A stretch of 64,000 nucleotides of DNA from Magicicada septendecula (taxonomy: Eukaryota; Arthropoda; Insecta; Hemiptera; Cicadidae). The notes under the pieces are model-generated. The model had not been told where the DNA came from. It did not search any database and was given only the letters and a program-made list of their open reading frames with translations. The position numbers and the translations under genes are program-made. Where the stretch lies: the NCBI GenBank assembly GCA_034769895.1, contig CM068369.1:423795479-423859478 (forward strand), given 5' to 3'. Below are positions 10,172-20,213 of this stretch, piece by piece (position 1 is the stretch's first letter; each line of letters begins with the position of its first letter).

Positions 10172-11760
10172 ATGCTACGACGAGAAACTTCTTGGAAGAG
10201 AGGACAAAAGCCAGAGACAGAAGAAGATAGGCAGGAACAAGAAGAAGAAACAGTCAAAGACAGTGAAATGGAACAACAGGCGGGTGAAAAGGTGGAAGCC
10301 AGAGGAGGCCTGGATTTGCAAATAATGGAACAAATGCTAAAGCGATTGAGTGAAGATTTAATGAAAAAAATGGAAGAAAGGAAGTTAAAAAAATAATGAT
10401 AATAAGGAAGAAACTAAAGAAGACTCAAGGAAACAAAGCGAGACTTTGAGTGAAAATTTAAAACAAATTCACAAAAAATTTGAATAATAAAAATTTTAAA
10501 CGAATGGAGGAATAAAATAAACAGACAAATGAGAAAATACAGTATGGAGGAAAAAATAAATGAAAACTCAAGGAAACAAAACGAGACTTTGAGTGAAAGT
10601 CTGATAAAACAAATGAACGAAAAGTTTGACAGAAATGAGGAAAATTTAAAGCAAATGAACGAAAAGTCCGACAGGAATGATGAGAGTTTAAAACAAATGA
10701 AAAAAAACAATAAACAAATGAATGAAAAATTGAGAGAATAAATGAAAAAAATCGACAGTACCAATGAAAGTACTAAAGAGGAATTTAGAGAAATACATGA
10801 AAAAATAAATAGCATAAATGAAAGGATAGACAGAGTTAACGAAAATACGTATGAGAAGATAAAGAATATTAACGAAACAACAGTCAAAGAGTCGACCAAA
10901 CAACGGAGGAACTTCTAGTATTCAAGGAAAAGGTGACTACCCGAGTAAATGACATTGAAAATAATAACAAAATTAGTATAACGGAGGTGCAATCAGGAAC
11001 ACAAAAGAAGCTAGATGAAATAAAGGAAACAGTAGGTGGTCAAATCGAAACCATCAAGGGTGATGTAGGACAAGTGAAAGGGCAGGTAGGTCAAATCCAG
11101 GAAGAACTGGTAATTCTACAAAATAGACTGATGAATTACACACACATACCAATCGGAGAAAACCGAGAGGCAATCAACTTCAGAGATTACCGCAGAAACC
11201 CATTGGAATTCCTCGAGAGGTTAGAAGAGCTATTTGCTCGCAACAAAGAAAACCGATGGCACATGATAAAAAATATGCTTGACGAGAGTTTCAAGAACAT
11301 AACAGACAATTGGTGGACGGCAATTAGGAACAAAATACAAAATTATACAGATTTCAAACAGATATTGAAGACCAAATATTGGTCCGAGAGTATCCAAAAC
11401 ATCATTAGGGATGATTCATGTAATGGACGGTATGAATCCACAAGAGGTCAATCCCCAACAGCATACTTCTTGGGTAAGGTCTGCATCGCTAGACATCTCG
11501 AACCACGGATCCCAGAAGAATGTCTGGTCACTAAAATTTCTTACCATTTCAATGAAGGCATAACACGAGCCAGACGGTGCGGTCAGGTGAAGATGATAGG
11601 AGCGATGGAAGCCCTCCTGGAAAGTTATGAAAGGGAGGACTACTACAGGAGAAGTCGCAGGAGACTGGAACCCCAGAACGATCGGCGGAACGAGCAACAC
11701 CGGGACAATAGGCCACAAGTAAATCATGTCAGGTCAAACAACAATAATGACAATAGTTGA
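10172..11760 (+). pseudogene. gypsy B Gag, broken
   Basis: Three frames (10172-10396, 10529-10741, 10933-11760) together correspond to one Gag. The N-terminal pieces are charged coiled coil with repeated KQMNEK-type heptads. The last piece contains the capsid-like region NPLEFLERLEELF, DNWWTAIRNKI, LKTKYWSES and an Arg-rich then Asn-rich end. The region aligns with Gag of gypsy C and D at lower identity (FLERLEEL versus FLARIEEY), so it is a related family. Stops at about 10394 and 10739 and the missing pol make it inactive. Confidence 0.85.
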
Positions 11761-12576
11761 AACCAACCTAATAACAGATTCCAAAGTCGTCGAAGTTTTA
11801 ATAACGGCCAGACATACTACGATCTGTACCGAAGAGAGGAAGAAAATCGGCACCCACAGATTATCTTCATAATCCCTTATAATTAAGATTTTAGTCTTGG
11901 AATATTGTAAAACTCAAGTATAAATAATATCCAAAAGTATAAGTGAACCAGTGCAAGTTATTTTAATATATTCAATAAACTTCAAGTAAAAGTGTAACTG
12001 ATACTTCAACTATGTACCATTAAACAACTTTAATGTTTTCTATAAATACAGAGATAAAATGTTATGAAGTATTCTTATGAAGGCATTACTAATGTTTCAA
12101 AGAAGATGCCACTTTTTATCAAAAATCATTCTTTAAAATGTGAATGATAAAGAGAGCAGGTGGGGAATAAATACAGTGACAGGGGATTAAAATGTAATAC
12201 TAAGATATAAACAGAAAGAACCAAATTAAATTTAAGAAAAATAAAAATACATGGCTTATTGTATTTGTGTTAAAGCCTATGAACTCCATATTTCAAGGTG
12301 GTGTATAGAATAAGATTTATTATTATTATAAAAATGTTTATTGTCTCACAGGGTTAATACAGACTAAAATGTCTCAGTATGAATACCATACTATTTTAGA
12401 AAATGTTTGTTATGTGTTACTAGTAATAGTTAAAACTAAAATGTCTGACTTTAAAGACCAATAGTTAATTGTAAATATTGTTTTTGTATTATGAGCATGA
12501 ATAAGATGCTACATGTTCTAATAGTTATTTAAGGAGATTTTATTTAATATTATATTAACTTTAGAAAGTCAGAAGG
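11761..12576. other. Remnant of gypsy B followed by AT-rich DNA
   Basis: The first about 120 bases still look like the Asn/Arg-rich Gag tail out of frame. The remainder is AT-rich without a recognisable gene. It ends at the 4-bp target duplication AAGG (12573-12576) of the next element. Confidence 0.5.
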
Positions 12577-13645
12577 TGTAACGGTACAGAATTGTGAGCT
12601 ACCCCAGTTTAATTTTATATTAATTCAAATCATCAATTCAATCACTTTCCAAATTGCCAGACTTCACCTGTAAGGAGCCCCAGTACAGCAATGCACACAG
12701 TTAGTCTAAACAACAGTCTAGACGCATTGCGTAACTGCCCCAGCAGCAGGCTTTTTGTGAATCACAGTCTGCAGTCTATCACCAGTTGTTGCATCAGCCA
12801 GTAGCAGATAGCAGTCTTCAACCAGAGCGGTCGTAAGTTAAATAGTGGCCTCGGGCGCAAGATAGGCCGAAAATAATCTAATCGGCCTATCAAGTAAAGT
12901 GTTAATGCGCAGTTTGCCAAAAAATGTGCTTGCGAACAATGTAAGCCGACCGATTGAAAGGAATAGTGATGTTATTGGTGAAACAGCCTTAAATTTTGTG
13001 ATTGAGAAAATAATCCAAGTTAAACAGTATAAAATCAGTTTTCGGAGTGTTCTACAAACAAAAAGTGCGTAACACGTGGTGGCGGAAATTGTGGATTGCA
13101 TTGACCAGATGAGTAGCCAACTAAAGAACATAATCAATTGAATAAAATCAAACACCATTTTTAGTAATTTCCTTTGTTATGTATAACGTATTAAATTTCA
13201 AACGAGATCTCTAAGGGAAAAAATTTACTACTGGTTCATAATAGTTTGTTAGAGGCTAGTTGATTAAGAAATGTTTATTTTATTAATTCATAAAATTTCA
13301 CCTTAAAATAAATTCAGATTTTATTTAATGTAAAGTATGTGTTAGAGTAAGTCATTACGCCATAACCATTTCCTAGTTTTCTGTGTTGACAACTCGTCTA
13401 ACGAAATCGGGGGTTTTCTGAGATTTATTACAGTCAGATAGCGGGATTATGTTACAATTTTTATAAGGGCAAGAGTGTTCAAAGTTTACATGTAAAACTA
13501 AAAAACATGTTGGCGACCTGGGTAATTTAATAAGGTAAGTTTTACGGGGACCATGACGGTATGTAGAATTCTGGCAGCGGTGAGTATTATAATATGATGA
13601 GTGTATTATTTTTAGTTAAAAAGGTAGAAGGCGAGCACCGTTACA
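12577..13645 (+). repeat. 5' LTR of the orphan LTR element
   Basis: Starts TGTAACGGTACAG and ends CACCGTTACA. Near its 3' end (13511) it contains TGGCGACCTGGG, which resembles the PBS just outside the LTR, and then GGGGACCATGACGG followed by GTATGT. The corresponding place in the 3' LTR reads GTAAGT, a splice-donor-like sequence. Confidence 0.95.
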
Positions 13646-13647
13646 AG

Positions 13648-13665
13648 TGGCGACCCTGCCAGGAT
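13648..13665 (+). promoter_or_regulatory. Primer-binding site of the orphan LTR element
   Basis: TGGCGACCCTGCCAGGA begins two bases after the LTR end, the position where a tRNA 3' end would prime minus-strand DNA synthesis. The priming tRNA was not identified. Confidence 0.6.
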
Positions 13666-13816
13666 GTTCGTATAAATATTATAGGAACTAGACCTGTTTT
13701 AAAGCACAGAAAGTAGGATTTGGTAATGACGTATTTGTAAAATTAATCGTATATAATTACGTTGTGGAAATTAGGTTATGTTTTGATAGCGATGTAAAAA
13801 ATAATATAAAACAAAA

Positions 13817-14963
13817 ATGGAAAATAATAGTGACAGAATCAACGACACTGACTTATTTAGCACTAGTACAGACGATCAGGTGGCAGATAATAAGGAAAAT
13901 AATGATGATATGAGTGAATCTGATTATTTTTTAAATATAATGAATATGTTGCGAATGATTGATAAAAAATTAGATGAGAGGGCGGAAATTTTGAACAAGG
14001 GTTTTGATATGATGGATAAACGTTTTGTCGAGTCAAACACAATAATGAATAAACAAGACGAGAAGTGGGAGGGAGATGGATATCAATTAAAAGAGAGTAC
14101 AGAAGTTGAATCAAAACAGGTAAGTGATAGTAAGGTTGTTAATGATAGTGAGGGAATAATTAACCAGGTGAGTGATAACGATAATTCTAATAATGAATTC
14201 ATAAATAACAGTGACAAAATAGTGGGAGAGGTAGTGTTGACTAGTGAAGATAATGATGGTGATTACAATTCTGAGGTAAGTGGGAGTAATACCAGTAATT
14301 ATAATGATGAAATAACATTAAATAAGAATAATGATTATATAGCTGAAAATGGGGTATCTAAGAATGATACGGTAAGTAACAGTGGTGAAATTAAAAATGT
14401 GGTGTTAGAGTGTAAGGTTGTGAGCGGAGAAAGTGTCGATGAGGTTATAAGAGTGTGTGTAGAGAGGTTAAATGGGCAAAGGGCAGATGTTCCCCAAGTT
14501 TATGGTGAAACAGAGTTTTCACAGGTGTTTAATGAGGACAGAGTTTCCTCCTGTATTTGTATGGAAGACAAGGTGTCTTCAGATGGTCCCTGTATTTTTT
14601 GTGATTTAACTGGTAAAGCCAGTAGAGGTAATAAATATTTAATGGTGCCCTTTGCATGGAATGGGAGAGTTCAGTATGGTTATGAGAGGTGTTGTAATGA
14701 AAGAGAGAGAGAAATAAAAATTTTTGAGATTAATAGAGGTTATGAAATGTTGGTGCAGGTGTTAGATATTGAGAGAGATGAAGAAAGTGAATTGCATTAT
14801 GAAACAGAGAGAGAGGAATATTTGAATAAAACTGTTATAAATGATAAAATAACTGACTTGATGTTGAGAAAAAATACTTACGGAGACTGGACAAAAATAA
14901 TTGATAGTGACAAGTTTTATGACATAATAAAAGGGATAATGAATGATATAGAGGTAATGGTTT

Positions 14964-14968
<5 letters not shown>
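13817..14968 (+). CDS. Orphan 383-aa protein of the non-autonomous LTR element
   Basis: Sole ORF of the element, uninterrupted, starting ATG about 170 bases after the LTR. Residues about 40-85 form a heptad-patterned coiled coil (MLRMIDKKLDERAEILNKGF). A long Ser/Asn/Asp-rich middle (100-210) follows. Then comes a more conserved C-terminal part with Cys residues (CICMEDKVSSDGPCIFC), an EREREIK stretch and INRGYEMLVQVLDIERD. No RT, zinc knuckle or protease is seen. The N-terminal coil resembles the N-termini of gypsy Gags here, so it may be a Gag derivative, but this is inference. The same C-terminal half recurs, diverged, at 29587-30192, which argues that it is a real protein family. Confidence 0.72.

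Positions 14969-15005
<37 letters not shown>
14965..15005. repeat. (TAA)n microsatellite directly after the orphan ORF
   Basis: About thirteen TAA/ATA units begin at the stop codon of the 383-aa ORF, so the stop itself is part of the repeat. Confidence 0.95.
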
Positions 15006-15006
<1 letters not shown>

Positions 15007-16147
15007 TGGATGTAAATAAAAATGATTTATGCTATAAATACGTTAGGTATATACATGACGATGGAGGTTGAAGTAAAAAGCAGTGTATGGACATTTAAAT
15101 ACTTTAGTATATGGTAACGACTTGGCTGAATCAGGTATTAAAGTGTGACAAATAATAATTGGACATGACGAAAATTTGTAAATAAATGTATTGTGTTAAT
15201 ATTATTTTGCTGCAATGTACAATATAGCTTATAGGTAACGTATGTTTGTAATAAGAACAAATGGCATAATAATATTTAAATCTATTTTGTATGATGTGTG
15301 TATATTAAAAATGTTTTAAATAATATAATTACAGCTAAATTGTTTTGAGTGGAGGTTATTAAATAATTGTCAAGTTAAACAAATAATTTAAAAAGGTTAA
15401 TTTTATTAATGAATTAAAATTATATTTGGTTTGAACTGTAATAAATAGACTTTGCTAAATATGTTAACATTAAAAGATTTATCCAAAAGTACAGGTATTA
15501 GAGGTGAGGTAAGCAGAATGTTTAGACTGAAGGAGTGTTTATAACTGTGTTTATTACAACAGTCTGGCACACAACTGTTTATGTAAACAGGTGTGTTGTA
15601 TGTTTTGACTAATGTTTACAGCCAGAGTGTTGAAGCTGAGTTGACAATAACAAAATGTTGCAGTCTGCTGAATCATTGCCATGAGCAGACTCTATTATGA
15701 AATAAAAAGAAATACCATATGTGAAGAAAGGAATGTAAATTTTTTGAATAATGTAGGTAATATTTTTATGTCAGATCATTTTGAAAAATGTAATTAATTT
15801 TGAAATTGTTAATTAAAACAATATGAATTAAATAAATTGAAAAGATAATTTTTAATAATGACTTTAAATCTGTTTTGATTTGAATTTTGATTGTAATGGT
15901 AAAATAAATAATTGATTAAAAAAAAAAACATAATGATTAAAATATTCATTTAAAATTAAAAAACTGAAGGAAATATTGTATGGATATAATAAAAATGTTC
16001 AGGCTAAGATAATGTGTGGGATTCTCCACCTAAGCCTCACCGGACCAAAACCGTGAAAGTAGTTAATTGTGACAAATCATAAATTTTACCTGATATAACC
16101 GGCTTGTGGTTTGTTTTATTTTGTTAACCCGGTGGTTTGTTAGATTT
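15006..16147. other. Untranslated AT-rich interior of the orphan LTR element
   Basis: No frame with recognisable content. Parts resemble 30400-31300 in the second copy in composition, but detailed alignment by eye is weak. Confidence 0.6.
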
Positions 16148-17112
16148 AGTAGGGGGGTTATTTTTTGGGAGAATCTACCTAACTTTGGAACAGGGCTATT
16201 TTCACCCAGATAGGGGTGGTAGTCCATTAGGGGTGTATAAATCAAGAATAGTAGGTATAATACCGAATTTTATTGTAATGCCGAAGCAAGGATGGGGGTG
16301 GAATAAAAGAAAAAAATGTCCACCCCTTCCGCATCAGTCCTTGTGAAAGCAACTAGACGCTACAGTCTAGGGGGGTAATAGTGAGTGTGGATGGGCGGTG
16401 ACCCAGTTACAGGTCACGAGGGAGGTGTGGTTTACGGCTAGGATGAGGCTGGAACAGGCCAAGAAGCCTAGCGCAGAACACATTAATATGTAACGGGTAT
16501 CAGGGGTTAAGGGATTAAAAGGGGGGTAGTAGAAAAAGAAAAAAAAAAATTTTTGTTTATTCTATATAAATATGAGTAGGCAAGTAAGGAAATAATTTGT
16601 ATTTTAGGTACAATTACTGTGAGTTAATGTAATCTTGTATAATTAATGTGTCATTTTGGCTGGGCAATATTGTACGGGGAATATTATTCAAGTTGACTGG
16701 AATTTATGGGTACCATTGTAAACCTATATTGTTTTATTAACACTATTTTCTAGGGTTTATAATATAAAATGAGCCAGTACGTTGTCAATGAACCAGTACG
16801 GCTAAGAGGAAACAAATCAGTTGTGGGATATGGAGTGATGGAAGGCCGCTTGTCGATTTTTTAATTACATGTTATAAAGCCAGGTGATACTGTGGCGGTT
16901 ATCTGTCCGAGCTTAGGGTGTTGGGATCTCGAATAGAGAAGTCCAGTAAGATCGGATGGGTGCTGCCACAGCCGCCAGACTAGGGGGGTAAGAACCCATA
17001 ATTTTAGTAGAGTGTTCAGGGGGGTTGTGGCGCCATATCCTCACTGATCCTCTTAGGTTTAGGCAATAAGAGTTTGAACGCCTCGGCCTTCAACCTCTTA
17101 TTGGGGGGGTAT
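16148..17112 (+). other. Conserved 3' noncoding region with repeated G6-G7 runs
   Basis: Six runs of six or seven G occur (about 16152, 16370, 16521, 16983, 17019, 17103). Several sit in the shared context CTAGGGGGGTAA. The final run abuts the 3' LTR and is the expected polypurine tract. The stretch 16786-17090 is conserved with 31438-31760 in the second copy, including ACCAGTACGGCTAAGAGGAA and GGCGCCATATCC. Conservation without an ORF suggests an RNA signal, for example packaging or dimerisation. Confidence 0.65.
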
Positions 17113-18181
17113 TGTAACGGTACAGAATTGTGAGCTACCCCAGTTTAATTTTATATTAATTCAAATCATCAATTCAATCACTTTCCAAATTGCCAGACTT
17201 CACCTGTAAGGAGCCCCAGTACAGCAATGCACACAGTTAGTCTAAACAACAGTCTAGACGCATTGCGTAACTGCCCCAGCAACAGGCTTTTTGTGAATCA
17301 CAGTCTGCAGTCTATCACCAGTTGTTGCATCAGCCAGTAGCAGATAGCAGTCTTCAACCAGAGCGGTCGTAAGTTAAATAGTGGCCTCGGACGCAAGATA
17401 GGCCGAAAATAATCTAATCGGCCTATCAAGTAAAGTGTTAATGCGCAGTTTGCCAAAAAATGTGCTTGCGAACAATGTAAGCCGACCGATTGAAAGGAAT
17501 AGTGATGTTATTCGTGAAACAGCCTTAAATTTTGTGATTGAGAAAATAATCCAAGTTAAACAGTATAAAATCAGTTTTCGGAGTGTTCTACAAACAAAAA
17601 GTGCGTAACACGTGGTGGCGGAAATTGTGGATTGCATTGACCAGATGAGTAGCCAACTAAAGAACATAATCAATTGAATAAAATCAAACACCATTTTTAG
17701 TAATTTCCTTTGTTATGTATAACGTATTAAATTTCAAACGAGATCTCTAAGGGAAAAAATTTACTACTGGTTCATAATAGTTTGTTAGAGGCTAGTTGAT
17801 TAAGAAATGTTTATTTTATTAATTCATAAAATTTCACCTTAAAATAAATTCAGATTTTATTTAATATAAAGTATGTGTTAGAGTAAGTCATTACGCCATA
17901 ACCATTTCCTAGTTTTCTGTGTTGACAACTCGTCTAACGAAATCGGGGGTTTTCTGAGATTTATTACAGTCAGATAGCAGGATTATGTTACAATTTTTAT
18001 AAGGGCAAGAGTGTTCAAAGTTTACATGTAAAACTAAAAAACATGTTGGCGACCTGGGTAATTTAATAAGGTAAGTTTTACGGGGACCATGACGGTAAGT
18101 AGAATTCTGGCAATGGTGAGTATTATAATATGATGAGTGTATTATTTTTAGTTAAAAAGGTAGAAGGCGAGTACCTTTACA
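17113..18181 (+). repeat. 3' LTR of the orphan LTR element
   Basis: Same length as the 5' LTR with about ten substitutions and no indels noted. Its end reads GTACCTTTACA where the 5' LTR has GCACCGTTACA. Confidence 0.95.
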
Positions 18182-20030
18182 AAGGGGTATAGACATAGTA
18201 TTATTCAAAAAACAGTATATGTAAAACCAGAAAATCTAGGCCAAATAGTAAATTTCAATAACATTATAATTGAGTAATTAAGTTAAATAAACCAAGTAAA
18301 TTGATGAGATTTATATAAGGTGAATTAATCACCAAATACTATAACTAAAACTATACTTTAAAAGGATAATATAAAAAGATGTATAAAATTATTAAAAATT
18401 TTGCAAATGTAATATATAACAATTTCAGAGGGGGAAATCATAAATTCATGAATTATATTTAAAAGGATGATCAATGGATAAAGTTGCAAGAAATTAAGGA
18501 AAGCTAAACATTTATGTCAGTCTGAGATTTATTATAATCATAATTATAACACATAAGATGGCTAAATTTTGGACAAGGACAGGAAACAGAATATTGAGCC
18601 TACTTTTCCAAAATGACAGAAATATAGCAATTTTGATAAAAAACTTTATAAAGATGGATTATTGTATATCAAATTAAGCAGCAGGAGTTAAAGAAACCGA
18701 TTATGTATTTACTATTACATGAAATTAATTAATAAACAAAATATATTCTGTGATATAATGTACTTTAACTACATGCATCGGAAGTGAATAAAAATTGAAA
18801 CAATACTTTTCTAATATTAAATCGGCTAAGAGATTTCAGAAACGAAGGAAGTAAAACAGTTCTTAATTAACATTCGAAGTGTACGGTTGAATTAAGCTCG
18901 CGCTAATAACACATATAACGAAACCAAAAATGGCGAATAAAAAATGAGCATAGCCTACAATAAAAACCCGAGAGTTACAGAAATTTTACCTTAAAAATAA
19001 ATTCAGTGAACACAACCACTACAAACATTGAAACAATTAATATTGAACCAAATACAAGTGAAATAAGGAAATAAAACTATAAAACACTAATTATTCATAA
19101 CCAAATGAACTTCACAATTTTAGACACACACATAGACAGAAGTGAATACACCTAATCCAAAACATTTAATCGAAGTGAACATAGAACACTTAACCGGGAC
19201 AACCCAAACAACACCAGAGACATTATTCACTGTTGCAGAGACAAGGAAGCAGTTGAGAAGGCATCTTTATTAACAGAAAAATCCAATTACACCATTCCTG
19301 TTTATCTTCACCAGTGAGCAAGCGGCCATTTTGGAACTCCCGTCATGCCTAGCGCCTACGTCGAATAGTATGCAACAAGTCATTTGGTATAAACTCTTAC
19401 TTAATAAACATTATATATTATTATCAAAATGTGTATATTCTAACTATGAAGATATTTTATTGTGAATGTTATACTTTCTATAATTGCCCCTTCTCTGACT
19501 ATTAATTATAACCGTTAAAAGAAACCTTTCGAAAATATTTATATGAAATAACAGATGTATTAACAATCGATTGCCCCTGTGAAAGAGTCGAGCTATATAT
19601 GATAATCGATTTTCAATCGATCTTTTGAATAATTGTCAATAAAAAACATAGTAATTCAACAATTTGGTTTTAAATTTATTTCTCAATTCAATAAAAGAGA
19701 TTTAGTTAACAACAGGACTAACAGAAAGGCGACCGTTACTCAAGGGAAAGTAATATATATGGAGGACAGGAAATATCGCCAATCGATTAGTGAATTGAGA
19801 CAATCCTGTTAACTGGAATTTAGTTACAGAAAACCATAAGCTAGATTATTGACACACATAACTCCAACAAACTTAAAATTTCAACACTACACCCTTACAA
19901 GAATTATTTATTAAATTATTGAACAATAAAACAAACATTAGAATTTTTTTTTGAAATTTTTTAAAATAAAAAAAATAAATATAAACAATTTTTTTTAAAA
20001 TATTTTTATTTGTACACAATCGGTTACAAA
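18182..20030 (+). repeat. 5' LTR region of gypsy C (about 1.85 kb)
   Basis: It aligns in patches over its whole length with 53324-55215, including AAATCTAGGCCAAAT, GCGGCCAT, TTATACTTTCTAT, TCTCTGACTAT and TTGTCAATAAAAA, and it immediately precedes a PBS-like sequence. The orphan LTR element ends at 18181 with its target duplication here, so the LTR may begin left of 12577 and have been split by that insertion. The 5' boundary is therefore uncertain. Confidence 0.7.
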
Positions 20031-20125
20031 TTGGCGCTCACAACAGTGGGGCGTAGAACAAAATAAAGCAAACCCAGCTATATTACATTATTTGTTAAGT
20101 AACAAATTGGCGTCCAACTGAAGGG
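20030..20125 (+). promoter_or_regulatory. Doubled primer-binding-site-like motif of gypsy C
   Basis: TTACAAATTGGCGCTCAC with a nearby TGGGGCG (20030) is followed about 70 bases later by AACAAATTGGCGTCCAACTG with AAGGGC (20100). The second corresponds to the single copy in gypsy D at about 60030. Confidence 0.65.
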
Positions 20126-20213
20126 CTTCAATTAGTGATTGAAAGGCTACAGTAACTAGCCCAATTACTAGTTCAAGCTTGGCAGCGGTTATACAGTTGG
20201 AGAAGGAAACAAC

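Larger units (their letters stand above)
12577..18181 (+). mobile_element. Complete non-autonomous LTR retrotransposon with orphan ORF
   Basis: Two direct LTRs of exactly 1,069 bases (12577-13645 and 17113-18181) start TGTAACGG and end TTACA. The target duplication AAGG is present at 12573-12576 and 18182-18185. A PBS-like TGGCGACCCTGCC follows the 5' LTR, and a G-rich PPT-like tract (GGGGGGG at 17103-17109) precedes the 3' LTR. The 3.47-kb interior has one ORF (13817-14968) and no RT, protease or integrase. About ten substitutions separate the LTRs by eye, so insertion is fairly recent. Mobilisation must have been in trans. Confidence 0.93.

Noticed and set aside
12838-13158. 106-codon minus-strand frame in the orphan element LTR, repeated at 17374-17694
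   Set aside because: It is duplicated only because the LTR is duplicated; there is no domain, and it lies antisense in regulatory sequence.
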